Assembly: GCF_012927205.1 (NCBI RefSeq)
Contig: NZ_JABBGC010000001.1
Location: 124,001 to 188,000, forward strand
Length of the DNA: 64,000 nucleotides
Direction: 5' to 3'
Source: Chitinophaga fulva
GTDB lineage: Bacteria > Bacteroidota > Bacteroidia > Chitinophagales > Chitinophagaceae
Below are positions 53,289-61,506 of this stretch, piece by piece; the stretch's first letter is position 1, and each line of letters opens with the position of its first letter. The translations under genes and the position numbers were made by a program. Under the pieces are notes generated by a model. It was not told the origin of the DNA, ran no database searches, and saw nothing but the letters and a program-made list of their open reading frames with translations.

Positions 53289-55049
53289 ATGAAGAAGAAA
53301 CAACCTGCTAAGAAGAGCCCGGCTCCTTTTAAAGGAAGAAAAACGGACAACACAGATAAACCGGCAGCAGGCAACCGCAACCGCTCCTCCTTTGATGGTG
53401 AAAGGCCTGGAAGAGCATCTGCAAAAGACAATGCAGGAGAAGCACCAGTTCAACGTAAGCGTACCTACAGCAATGACGGCACCGCCGGCTTCCGTAAACG
53501 CACGTCCGACAACGAAGAACAGCCTATCCGCAAACGCAGCTTTGGTGATAAAGATTTCTCCAAAGACGATAAAACCACTCCCCGCAAACGCAGCTTTGGC
53601 GATAAAGATTTCTCCAAAGACGACAAGCCCACTTTCCGCAAGCGCAGCTTTGGCGATAAAGACTCCTCCAGAGACGACAAGCCCGCTTTCCGTAAGCGCA
53701 GCTTTGGCGATAAAGACTCCTCCAAAGACGACAAGCCTGCTTTCCGTAAACGCAGCTTTGGTGATAAAGACTCCTCCAGAGACGACAAGCCCGCTTTCCG
53801 TAAGCGCAGCTTTGGTGATAAAGACTCCTCCAGAGACGACAAGCCCGCTTTCCGTAAGCGTAGCTTTGGCGATAAAGACTCCTCCAGAGACGACAAGCCT
53901 GCTTTCCGTAAGCGCAGCTTTGGCGATAAAGACTCCTCCAGAGAGGAAAGCTCTCCCCGCAAGCGTGCCTTCGGTGATGGCAAACAACCCGTACGTAAAG
54001 GATTTTCCGGCGATGATCGCAACAGCGACGAGAAACCGGCTTCCCGCAAACGCACTTACGGCGACAAAAAACCTTTCGGTAAAAAAACCGACAACTATAC
54101 CCGCAAAGATGAAAGCTCCTTCCATGGAGATTTCGACGAATCAAAAGGCGCTTCCAAAAAAGAAACACCCAGCGGCTTTAACCGTAAAAAATTCTTTGAC
54201 CGCACCAACGACCGGTTTACCGAAAAACAGGAAAGACGCATGGCTTCCAGAGCCTCCGGCTCTGATGATCAGGGCGTTTCCCGTAATAAAAAGGAAGCCA
54301 GGGAAAGCAAAGAAAGCACTTTCGCTCCGGGCGAAATGCCACTGAATAAATACATCGCCCACTGTGGACTGTGCTCCCGCCGCAAAGCGGTTGACTTCAT
54401 CAAAGAAGGTAAAGTGAGCGTCAACGGTACGGTAGTAACAGAACCTGCTACCAAAGTCACTGGTGCAGACACGGTAACGCTGGCAGATAAAAAAATCAAT
54501 CTGACTAAAAACCTGTTGTATATCCTGCTCAACAAGCCCAAAGGTTTCATCACCACCACCGATGATCCGGAAGGCCGTAAAACCGTGATGGACCTGATCA
54601 AAGATGCCACCGGTGAAGAGAGGGTATATCCAGTAGGCCGTCTTGACCGTAACACCTCCGGATTGCTGTTGCTCACCAACGATGGTGAACTGGCACAAAC
54701 GCTGGCGCATCCTAAACACAACATCAAAAAAATATATCAGGTAGAACTCGACAAACCGCTTACCAAAAATGATTTTGAACAGATCGTTGCCGGTCTCACC
54801 CTGGAAGACGGCGTAGCCTATGTAGATGCATTGGGTTATGTAGATCCTAAGGACAAGAAGCAGATTGGCATTGAGATCCACAGCGGTAAAAACCGTATCG
54901 TGCGCCGTATTTTTGAGCACCTCTCCTACAATGTGGAAAAGCTGGACCGTGTGATGTATGCCGGCCTCACGAAAAAAACGCTCAACCGTGGCCAATGGCG
55001 TCATCTCAATGAAAAAGAAGTGATCCTGCTGAAACATTTTAAAAAATAA
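53289..55049 (+). CDS. RluB/RsuA-type pseudouridine synthase with repetitive charged N-terminal region
   Basis: A 586-residue enzyme. The C-terminal third is a normal RluB/RsuA-family synthase: an S4 RNA-binding domain from MPLNKYIAHCGLCSRRKAVDFI (about 350-410) and the catalytic domain with Asp in VGRLDRNTSGLLLLTNDG and later GKNRIVRRIFEHL. The first about 340 residues are disordered and strongly charged, with tandem units RKRSFGDKDSSRDDKPAF (residues about 81-223). The repeats alternate Arg/Lys and Asp clusters like an RNA-binding tail. Typical RluB lacks such a region of this size, although Bacteroidota homologs often carry charged extensions. It follows rlmN and precedes an RluA-like gene by 3 bp. 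Confidence 0.92.
   Translation: MKKKQPAKKSPAPFKGRKTDNTDKPAAGNRNRSSFDGERPGRASAKDNAGEAPVQRKRTYSNDGTAGFRKRTSDNEEQPIRKRSFGDKDFSKDDKTTPRKRSFGDKDFSKDDKPTFRKRSFGDKDSSRDDKPAFRKRSFGDKDSSKDDKPAFRKRSFGDKDSSRDDKPAFRKRSFGDKDSSRDDKPAFRKRSFGDKDSSRDDKPAFRKRSFGDKDSSREESSPRKRAFGDGKQPVRKGFSGDDRNSDEKPASRKRTYGDKKPFGKKTDNYTRKDESSFHGDFDESKGASKKETPSGFNRKKFFDRTNDRFTEKQERRMASRASGSDDQGVSRNKKEARESKESTFAPGEMPLNKYIAHCGLCSRRKAVDFIKEGKVSVNGTVVTEPATKVTGADTVTLADKKINLTKNLLYILLNKPKGFITTTDDPEGRKTVMDLIKDATGEERVYPVGRLDRNTSGLLLLTNDGELAQTLAHPKHNIKKIYQVELDKPLTKNDFEQIVAGLTLEDGVAYVDALGYVDPKDKKQIGIEIHSGKNRIVRRIFEHLSYNVEKLDRVMYAGLTKKTLNRGQWRHLNEKEVILLKHFKK
53529..53957 (+). repeat. 54-bp in-frame tandem repeat, about eight units
   Basis: Seven 54-bp units (53529-53906) plus a 51-bp last unit (53907-53957) encode 18-residue RKRSFGDKDSSRDDKPAF-like units. 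The middle units differ at few, mostly silent or conservative positions (Phe/Ser, Lys/Arg), implying recent expansion. Because the unit is a multiple of three and stop-poor, other reading frames stay open over it, producing false long ORFs on both strands. Confidence 0.95.
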
Positions 55050-55052
55050 CTG

Positions 55053-55772
55053 GTGCGATTAGAAGAGCATATTTTACTGGAAACACCTGATTTCGTTGTT
55101 GTCAACAAGCCTTCCGGCATGCTTACGCTGCCTGACCGGCATGACAACGAACTAACGTCCCTGATAGCCGTCATGAAAAAGGCTTACGGGGAAATATTCA
55201 CTGTTCACCGGCTGGACCGTGACACCAGTGGCATTATCCTGTTTGCCCGTAATGAAGCGGCCCATAAGTATTTCTCCCAGCTGTTTGAAAGCCGTGATGT
55301 AGAGAAGTATTACCTTGGTCTTGTACACGGCGTACCCATGCCGGAAAAAGGTTCCATCAACGAAGGCATTATGGAGCATCCGGTGCAGAAAGGCAAGATG
55401 GTGACCAACCGCAAAGGCAAAGCGTCCCTCACAGACTATGAAGTGCTGGAATCCTTTGGTCTTTACAGCCTGGTAAGATGGCGGATACATACCGGCCGTA
55501 CCCACCAGATCAGGGTACATATGAAACATCTTGGTCACCCGATTGCGGTAGATGAACTTTACGGTAGTCCTCAGCCTGTTTTATTATCTTCCATCAAGAA
55601 AAAATTCAAGCTGGGCAAACACACCGAAGAAGAAAAGCCGCTGCTGGCAAGATTGGCGCTGCATGCAGCCATGCTGGTTTTCAAGGACCCTTCCGGCAAG
55701 ACGTATACCATAGAAGCACCGCTGCCAAAAGATATCCATGCTGTGGTGAACCAACTCCGGAAACACCGGTAA
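55053..55772 (+). CDS. RluA-family pseudouridine synthase
   Basis: A 239-residue stand-alone catalytic domain without S4. Family motifs: VVNKPSGMLTLPDRH, the catalytic Asp in VHRLDRDTSGIILFARN, then WRIHTGRTHQIRVHMKHLGHPI. It starts at GTG 55053, 3 bp after the preceding stop, so translation is likely coupled to the RluB-like gene. Position specificity (rRNA or tRNA site) cannot be deduced. Third in the rlmN cluster. A terminator lies at 55858-55888. Confidence 0.92.
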   Translation: MRLEEHILLETPDFVVVNKPSGMLTLPDRHDNELTSLIAVMKKAYGEIFTVHRLDRDTSGIILFARNEAAHKYFSQLFESRDVEKYYLGLVHGVPMPEKGSINEGIMEHPVQKGKMVTNRKGKASLTDYEVLESFGLYSLVRWRIHTGRTHQIRVHMKHLGHPIAVDELYGSPQPVLLSSIKKKFKLGKHTEEEKPLLARLALHAAMLVFKDPSGKTYTIEAPLPKDIHAVVNQLRKHR

Positions 55773-55857
55773 CATTTGGTATTGAGATATTTTGATATTC
55801 AGATATTGAGGGGTTGCTACTGACGAAGAAGACACAAATCGTTTTGGTTTAATACTG

Positions 55858-55888
55858 GCCCGTTGGCATGATGCCGGCGGGCTTTTTT
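55858..55888 (+). terminator. Terminator after the RluA-like gene
   Basis: GCCCG (55858-55862) pairs with CGGGC near 55877-55881, with inner GGCAT/ATGCC, followed by a T run. It ends the rRNA-modification cluster. Confidence 0.7.
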
Positions 55889-55995
55889 TATTTCATTATT
55901 CCAGGTGCTACGGGTTCTCCATTTTTCCGTTGTAAGTCATGCCAGTCAAGCGCCTAAACAAATAACAAACCTTCTAAATATAAAAATATGGAAAT

Positions 55996-56018
55996 AAAAA
56001 AACGGGGAAAAATCCCCG
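55996..56018 (-). terminator. Terminator after the peroxiredoxin gene
   Basis: CGGGGA-AAAA-TCCCCG (56003-56018) preceded by an A run at 55996-56002, which reads as a T run on the minus strand. Confidence 0.6.
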
Positions 56019-56110
56019 CTTCGTAAAAATCAAAAACCAACCATTAAAAACTCTTATAGTGAAAAGCCGGTACCTGGTTGTGTGATAGTTCGGCTTCCTT
56101 GTGTTCTTTT

Positions 56111-56746
56111 TTATTTGTTAGGCTGTGGTGTTGTTCTCAGATAAGGCTTAATGATTTTATGGCCTTTCGGAAAACGTTCCGGTATTTCTGCGGTGGGCAC
56201 TGCCGCCGTAACAATAACATCTTCTCCATCTTTCCAGTCAGCTGGAGTGGCTACGCTGTATTTAGCGGTCAGCTGCAGGGAGTCGATTACGCGTAAAACT
56301 TCGTTGAAGTTCCTGCCGGTAGAAGCCGGGTAGGTGATCGTGAGCTTTACTTTTTTATCCGGACCAATGATAAACAGCGATCTTACGGTAAATGTTTCTG
56401 AAGCGTTCGGGTGGATCATACCGTAGAGGTTGGCCACTGTTTTATCTTCATCTGCAATAATAGGAAAAGTTACGTCACATTGTTGCGTCTCGTTAATATC
56501 TCCTATCCAGCTCATATGCTTATCAAGCGGATCTACGCTGAGTGCCAGCACTTTAACGTTCCTTTTGGCAAATTCGCCATTCAGAAGGGCGGTTTTACCG
56601 AGTTCAGTTGTACAAACAGGGGTAAAATCAGCAGGATGGGAGAACAGGACGCCCCAGCTGTCACCGAGGTATTCATAGAAGTCTATTTCTCCTATTGTGG
56701 TCTTAGCTTTGAAATTGGGAGCAGTATCGCCCAGTCTTAAACTCAT
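56111..56746 (-). CDS. Peroxiredoxin, 1-Cys Prx6 type
   Basis: Thiol peroxidase reducing H2O2 and organic hydroperoxides, 211 residues. Peroxidatic Cys45 is in SHPADFTPVCTTELGK, with the partner Arg in FTVRSLFIIGPDKKVKL, and the long C-terminal arm of the Prx6 class (DGEDVIVTAAVP, RFPKGHKIIKPYLRTTP). Another Cys at about 88 (QQCDVTFP) is not at a resolving position. Cytoplasmic. TATTTTTG at 56767-56774 is the probable -7 element. Confidence 0.95.
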   Translation of the reverse strand: MSLRLGDTAPNFKAKTTIGEIDFYEYLGDSWGVLFSHPADFTPVCTTELGKTALLNGEFAKRNVKVLALSVDPLDKHMSWIGDINETQQCDVTFPIIADEDKTVANLYGMIHPNASETFTVRSLFIIGPDKKVKLTITYPASTGRNFNEVLRVIDSLQLTAKYSVATPADWKDGEDVIVTAAVPTAEIPERFPKGHKIIKPYLRTTPQPNK

Positions 56747-57207
56747 AGTTTCACAATTTACTTGACCAAAAATAGCATTTTCCTACAAAAATTATAGACT
56801 TTAAAGGAACTTTTTCTCTTTTTAATCGCTTTTTTTTAAGAACTGGATAAAGTAGGCCCTATTGCAGGGATTTTTTAATACGATTCTAATACAGTTACTG
56901 CCGACCGGGTACCCTCCTGGTGTAAAAAACCAGGAAGGCAGATAATAGGGAACCGGCAGGGTAGTTTTTGTGGCAGGCTGCGTGTGCAGCCTGCCTCTTC
57001 AGGGTAACAACGGATGAATCAGGGTTAAACTCAACAACGATGGCTAGGTCATAAATAGGGTTTTGGGATTAACAAACAGGGGCAAACAAACAGGATTCAA
57101 TCAACGGGATTTGTAAAAAATGGAACTAACAAACAAGGATACTTCATGGGTTAAGGGGCAATGGACAAGGGTTTACAAACATCCGGATGAAAAAACGGGG
57201 TTTTCAA
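56747..57207. other. 461-bp non-coding region with hairpins and degenerate repeats
   Basis: Contents in order: peroxiredoxin -7 element (56767-56774); a weak CCCT/AGGG hairpin plus T run near 56861-56878; a nested structure around CCTGG...CCAGG (about 56906-56940); a perfect 10-bp stem GGCAGGCTGC/GCAGCCTGCC with GTGT loop (56972-56995); then, to 57200, an A/G-rich stretch with spaced copies of ACAAACAGG-like words. No open frame of note. It lies downstream of the gene at 57208-57810. See findings. Confidence 0.55.
56767..56774 (-). promoter_or_regulatory. -7 element of the peroxiredoxin gene (TATTTTTG)
   Basis: Perfect TAnnTTTG on the minus strand, 20 bp upstream of the ATG at 56746. Confidence 0.5.
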
Positions 57208-57810
57208 TCAAGATGGATTTGAAAGATGTAGCTGCCAGGCATAATAGGCGGTACTGAAACTGAGATCATCGGTCAGGCCGGCTTTCACGCGGGCAGCTTC
57301 GTCTTCCAGGTCTATTTCAATAAATCCAAGGTACAGGTCATACTTGTTGCGCAGTGTCTGCAGGCATTCCTCCATTTTCTCCGTCAGCGCAGCCCGCGCT
57401 GGCGGTATGGGAGGCGTTACCGGCATCGCCACCACTTTCTGAATAAAATAACAGGCATCGTCCGCACAGATCTCCCATTCATGGTGTTCCGGCCTGCTCA
57501 GGTAGAAAATCATGTTATCAAAAACCACAGCACTCCCCAATTCTTCTTCCAGATCAATCAATTCGGGCACGTGGTGCATCGCTTCCAACTTCTTCACAAT
57601 GGTCATTTGTACCGCATCATTTTTTTCCTGGCTGTACCTTAACATTGTATTCATTACTTCATAAGTAGTTACAAGATCACAAGGATACCACACGCCATCC
57701 TGCTGCACATGGCCCCATAATGTCAGATAGTTGGAATCGTCCATAATGATCTGGCCAATTGAAATGGCCTGCATTTGCATAGTTGCTGTTGTTGTATGTG
57801 CTTTACTCAT
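57208..57810 (-). CDS. Unknown protein divergent from a WYL regulator
   Basis: A 200-residue soluble protein from ATG 57810 (MSKAHTTTATMQMQ). I do not recognise a family. It has no signal peptide; a central acidic segment (LIDLEEELGSAVVFDN) and a Pro-rich spacer (PVTPPIPPARAAL) near 135 separate two halves. An upstream open frame to 57966 crosses the promoter region and is rejected. TAGCTTTG at 57835-57842 is its likely -7 element. It is divergent from a WYL-domain regulator, which may control it. A 461-bp structured non-coding region follows. Confidence 0.7.
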   Translation of the reverse strand: MSKAHTTTATMQMQAISIGQIIMDDSNYLTLWGHVQQDGVWYPCDLVTTYEVMNTMLRYSQEKNDAVQMTIVKKLEAMHHVPELIDLEEELGSAVVFDNMIFYLSRPEHHEWEICADDACYFIQKVVAMPVTPPIPPARAALTEKMEECLQTLRNKYDLYLGFIEIDLEDEAARVKAGLTDDLSFSTAYYAWQLHLSNPS

Positions 57811-57834
57811 AACTATCAGCTTTTGATAACAATA

Positions 57835-57842
57835 CAAAGCTA
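57835..57842 (-). promoter_or_regulatory. -7 element of the unknown gene divergent from WYL (TAGCTTTG)
   Basis: Perfect TAnnTTTG on the minus strand, 24 bp upstream of the ATG at 57810, in the 142-bp divergent region. Confidence 0.5.
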
Positions 57843-57952
57843 CCTGCTCCGCACGCAAGGGATTTGCGTAGTGACAACAACGTGTGAAATTTTTTTTGTC
57901 ATTTCCCGCTAAAGCCCGGAAATGCGTATTTTTAAGCCTAAATTTTACGCTT

Positions 57953-58957
57953 GTGCCAAAAAACAAGGACGCAGTTTCGCGCTATCGCTGGATAGACGAG
58001 CGTTTGCGCAATAAAAGGCTGCCAAAACCTACCCTGGAAAACCTGATTGAATATGTATCAGACAAAATGGATGCGGCCATCTCTACCCGCACCATTCAGA
58101 AAGATATTCAAGACATGCGCCAGGACCCGGAGCTCAATTATATGGCGCCCATCGTTTATGACCGCAGCAGCCGTACGTACCGCTATGCGGACGACTCCTT
58201 CTCCATCAGCAATATCCCTATTGAGGAAGCTGACTTACAGGGGCTGGAAATCGCTATCGGCATACTCGAACAATTCCGCAGCCTGCCAGTGGTGCAGCAA
58301 TTTGAAGACGCTATCCTCAAAATAGCCGCGAGCCTCAAAATGAACCGGGAAGCCCTGCAACACAAGGGGCTTATCAAATTCACCCGCACTACACAATACA
58401 AGGGTGCTCAGTTTATCCCTGATATTGTGGATGCCATCAAAAACCTGGAAGTGATCCGTATCGCTTACCAGAGCTTTGACCGCAACGAACCCAAGGAACA
58501 CTGGGTGGAACCCTACCACCTGCGGGAATACCAGCACCGCTTCTACCTGATCGGTAAAAGCCAGCAAACCAGGGGCGGCGCGGTCATCACCTTTGCCCTG
58601 GACAGGGTGGTGAACCTATGGCCTACCATGAAACATTTTGATGAAAAGAATTTTGATGATGCCAGCTACTTCCAGCATGCGATCGGTATCACCGTACATG
58701 ATGGCGAGCCGGAAAAAGTAGTGCTGTCCTTCTCCCCCAGGCAGGGAAATTATATTAAGTCACAGCCTATTCATTCCTCCCAGCAGGTGCTGACAGATAA
58801 TAGTAAGGAGTGCCGTATAGCCCTGCAGGTTGTCATCAACCCGGAACTGACCATGCTGCTGCTGAGTTACGGCGCGCAGGTGAAAGTAATGGAGCCACAG
58901 CACCTGGCAGATAAACTGGCCACTGAAGCCAAAGAAATGATCAAACTGTATAAATAA
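57953..58957 (+). CDS. WYL-domain transcriptional regulator
   Basis: A 334-residue regulator. The N-terminal HTH region reads RYRWIDERLRNKRLPKPTLENLIEYV and ISTRTIQKDIQDMR, a YafY/DeoR-like winged helix; the middle is a helical linker and the WYL domain starts near 180 (LEVIRIAYQSF; HWVEPYHLREYQHRFYLIGKS; VITFALDRVVNLWPT), with a WCX-type C-terminal extension. Such proteins bind nucleic acid or nucleotide ligands through the WYL fold. GTG 57953 is preferred, since the open frame to 57884 lies in the promoter region; the start is uncertain. Divergent from the unknown gene; convergent with the LolA-like gene. Confidence 0.87.
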   Translation: MPKNKDAVSRYRWIDERLRNKRLPKPTLENLIEYVSDKMDAAISTRTIQKDIQDMRQDPELNYMAPIVYDRSSRTYRYADDSFSISNIPIEEADLQGLEIAIGILEQFRSLPVVQQFEDAILKIAASLKMNREALQHKGLIKFTRTTQYKGAQFIPDIVDAIKNLEVIRIAYQSFDRNEPKEHWVEPYHLREYQHRFYLIGKSQQTRGGAVITFALDRVVNLWPTMKHFDEKNFDDASYFQHAIGITVHDGEPEKVVLSFSPRQGNYIKSQPIHSSQQVLTDNSKECRIALQVVINPELTMLLLSYGAQVKVMEPQHLADKLATEAKEMIKLYK

Positions 58958-58963
58958 CGCAGT

Positions 58964-58984
58964 GCCGGGGCGCTGCGCCCCGGC
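58964..58984. terminator. GC-rich hairpin between WYL and LolA-like genes
   Basis: GCCGGGGCG-CTG-CGCCCCGGC (58964-58984) is a perfect 9-bp stem between two convergent gene ends. It lacks a T run on either side, so it may block transcription readthrough or be an mRNA end structure. Confidence 0.5.
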
Positions 58985-58998
58985 CCCCACATCACTCA

Positions 58999-59736
58999 TT
59001 ACTTCGTCACCGGTTTTTCAAACAGGGAATCTGCCATCGGCTGATTCATCTCCACCCTGCTGACACGGATCTTTACGTTGCTATCCGCCGTAGATTGGTC
59101 CACCTGCGCGGGATAAGCATATCCATCTACTGTTTTCCGGTAATCAGACAAACGCGTTACCAACTCCGCCTTGCGGCCATTGATATCAATCTCATTGGTC
59201 GCCTTCACCAGGTAAAACGTATTAGCGTCCAGATAAGCAAAACCGTTGACACCTTCGGCAGTGGTCACTTTCAGCTTGTATACCGGTTCGCCGTTCAACG
59301 TATCTTTGCCTGCCAGCTCCACTTTCTTGCCTTTGCCGGCTATATCAAACAACTCCCCGGTAACATCCAGCTGTGGCTGCATCAGTTTACGGACTACCGG
59401 ATCTATCTCTTCCACATTCATATTAGTGGTCACCGGCATCAACTGCCAGGCAACATCTTTACGCACCACCTGTATATTTTTGGTGTTTTGGATATCGAAC
59501 TCCATCCGCATGGCTTCGTCCTGCTTTACCCATTTTCTGATAGGCACTTTCAGGCCCTGTTGTGCATCAAGGGTCATCTCTCCTTCTGTATATTGTGTTC
59601 TGATAGACTTGAGCTTGTCAGCCCCACCCAACGCGGCTGTGTACTTATCCAATATTTCTGTCAGTGTTTGGGCCTGCAGGCTGATACTGCCCATCACCAT
59701 CCCTGCTGCCAGCGAAAAAACCTTTGCATATCTCAT
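58999..59736 (-). CDS. LolA-like outer-membrane lipoprotein-sorting protein
   Basis: A 245-residue exported protein from ATG 59736 (signal peptide VFSLAAGMVMGSISLQAQ). The mature part begins LTEILDKYTAALGGADKLKSIRTQYTEGEM and shows alternating beta strands of the LolA/LppX open-barrel fold. Similar Bacteroidota proteins are annotated as LolA-like or DUF4292-type carriers. It probably binds lipid or a lipoprotein acyl chain in the periplasm. The frame extends to 59802 but TACCTTTG at 59765-59772 lies in that extension, supporting the inner ATG. Confidence 0.8.
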   Translation of the reverse strand: MRYAKVFSLAAGMVMGSISLQAQTLTEILDKYTAALGGADKLKSIRTQYTEGEMTLDAQQGLKVPIRKWVKQDEAMRMEFDIQNTKNIQVVRKDVAWQLMPVTTNMNVEEIDPVVRKLMQPQLDVTGELFDIAGKGKKVELAGKDTLNGEPVYKLKVTTAEGVNGFAYLDANTFYLVKATNEIDINGRKAELVTRLSDYRKTVDGYAYPAQVDQSTADSNVKIRVSRVEMNQPMADSLFEKPVTK

Positions 59737-59764
59737 AAACGCTCGTTGATTTTTTTTGAATGAA

Positions 59765-59772
59765 CAAAGGTA
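59765..59772 (-). promoter_or_regulatory. -7 element of the LolA-like gene (TACCTTTG)
   Basis: Perfect TAnnTTTG on the minus strand, 28 bp upstream of the ATG at 59736. Confidence 0.5.
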
Positions 59773-59845
59773 CCAAAAAACGTACCCTCCTTTGGCATTC
59801 ACAGGGCTATCGCTGAAAATGCCAGCTATTGCTTAGCTTTACGGC

Positions 59846-61480
59846 ATGAATACCTATCAGATCTCAGGCAATCTTGTAGACATCCTGCAACAGGAAATTT
59901 ACCCGGCCACGCTGCATATTGTGGACGGCCACATCCGGCAGATAGTTCGTAACGCCAACGACTATCCGCATTTTATCCTGCCGGGGTTTACAGATGCCCA
60001 CGTACATATAGAAAGCTCCATGCTGATCCCTTCTGAGTTTGCCCGCCTTGCAGTGGTACACGGCACCGTGTCTACCGTTAGCGATCCTCATGAAATAGCC
60101 AACGTCATGGGCGTGGAAGGTGTGCAGTTCATGCTGGACAATGGTAAAAAAGTTCCGTTTAAATTCAACTTCGGCGCTCCCTCCTGCGTGCCCGCCACCG
60201 TCTTCGAAACAGCCGGCGCCACAGTGGACGTGGCCGACATCGAGCAACTGCTGCAACGCGACGATATCAAATACCTCACGGAAATGATGAACTTCCCGGG
60301 TGTACTGCACCAGGACCCGGACGTGATGGCCAAAATAGCAGCTGCCCAAAAACACAACAAGCCCGTAGACGGCCACGCACCGGGACTTCGCGGCGAAGCA
60401 GCCCGGGCATACATTGCAGCCGGCATCAGCACCGACCACGAATGTTTTACGCTGGAAGAAGCACAGGAAAAAATAGATTACGGCATGCATGTGCTTATCC
60501 GTGAAGGCAGCGCCGCCAAAAACTTTGAGGCCCTGATACCTCTCCTCCACCATCACCCGGAAAAAATCATGTTCTGTAGTGATGACAAACACCCGGACAA
60601 CCTTGTGGAAGGGCATGTCAATCAACTGGTGAAACGTGCACTGGCACATGGCATCGACCTGTTTAAAGTGTTGCGCGCCGCCTGTGTAAACCCTGTATTG
60701 CACTATGCGCTGAACACCGGGCTGCTGCGGGAAAACGATCCTGCCGATTTTATCATCACCGATAATCTCAAAGATTTTAACATTCTCGCTACCTATATCG
60801 ACGGTATCAAAGTGGCTGAAAACGGTAAGACGCTCATTCAACCGGTAGATACGCCGGCGGTGAACAATTTCGTGTGTCAGCCCTCATCCCCGGTGGATTT
60901 CAAAGTACCCGCCACCGGGAATAGCGTCACGGTGAAAGTAATGGAAGCCATGGACGGCCAGCTGATCACCAATGCGCTACAGGCCACCCTACCGGTACAG
61001 GATGGCCACATCGCCTGCGACACCCAACAGGATGTGATCAAACTGGTAGTGGTGAACCGCTACCGGCAGGCGCCGCCCGCCATTGCCTTTATCCGCGGCT
61101 TTGGCCTGCAACGTGGCGCCATCGCCTCTTCCGTGGCACATGACAGTCACAATATCATTGCCGCCGGTATCGATGATGCCAGCATCTGCGCAGCCATCAA
61201 CGGTGTGATCGCTCACCGCGGCGGTATCAGCGTAGCAGAAAATGAAACCGTACAAGTGCTGCCCCTGCCGGTGGCCGGGCTTATGAGCAACCTCGACGGC
61301 TATACGATTGCGGAGCAGTACAGCCATTTCGATCAGGCAGCCAAGCAGCTGGGCTCTACGCTTGCTTCTCCTTATATGACCCTGTCTTTCATGGCCCTCC
61401 TGGTGATCCCTCACCTGAAACTCAGTGACCTGGGCCTGTTTGACGGTGATAAGTTTGCATTTACTACGGTAGAGGCGTAA
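59846..61480 (+). CDS. ade: Adenine deaminase
   Basis: Amidohydrolase that deaminates adenine to hypoxanthine in purine salvage, 544 residues. The metal site starts LPGFTDAHVHIESSM; further motifs are SDPHEIANVMG, DGHAPGLRG, STDHECFTLEEA and FCSDDKHPDNL. The C-terminal adenine deaminase domain has IASSVAHDSHNIIAAG. All metal ligands are present. A near-consensus TAGCTTTA lies just upstream (59834-59841), again implying a very short leader. A REP-like repeat cluster follows. Confidence 0.95.
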   Translation: MNTYQISGNLVDILQQEIYPATLHIVDGHIRQIVRNANDYPHFILPGFTDAHVHIESSMLIPSEFARLAVVHGTVSTVSDPHEIANVMGVEGVQFMLDNGKKVPFKFNFGAPSCVPATVFETAGATVDVADIEQLLQRDDIKYLTEMMNFPGVLHQDPDVMAKIAAAQKHNKPVDGHAPGLRGEAARAYIAAGISTDHECFTLEEAQEKIDYGMHVLIREGSAAKNFEALIPLLHHHPEKIMFCSDDKHPDNLVEGHVNQLVKRALAHGIDLFKVLRAACVNPVLHYALNTGLLRENDPADFIITDNLKDFNILATYIDGIKVAENGKTLIQPVDTPAVNNFVCQPSSPVDFKVPATGNSVTVKVMEAMDGQLITNALQATLPVQDGHIACDTQQDVIKLVVVNRYRQAPPAIAFIRGFGLQRGAIASSVAHDSHNIIAAGIDDASICAAINGVIAHRGGISVAENETVQVLPLPVAGLMSNLDGYTIAEQYSHFDQAAKQLGSTLASPYMTLSFMALLVIPHLKLSDLGLFDGDKFAFTTVEA

Positions 61481-61506
61481 AACGATAATTATTTTGATCC
61501 ATAAAA

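Larger units (their letters stand above)
55773..56110. other. 338-bp convergent gap between the RluA-like and peroxiredoxin genes
   Basis: Near 55779-55805 are direct repeats of GATATT (TATTGAGATATTTTGATATT), resembling one arm of the AT-rich junction repeats. The gap then holds a plus-strand terminator (55858-55888) and a minus-strand terminator (55996-56018). No gene was seen. Confidence 0.6.

Noticed and set aside
53529..53957. Possible CRISPR array suggested by regular repeats
   Set aside because: Units are contiguous with no unique spacers, are in frame, and encode a conserved protein repeat.
53226..54168. Long antisense and alternative-frame ORFs (up to about 300 codons) over the repeat region of the RluB-like gene
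   Set aside because: They exist because the 54-bp repeat is a multiple of three and free of stops in other frames; their translations are low-complexity shadows with no domain.
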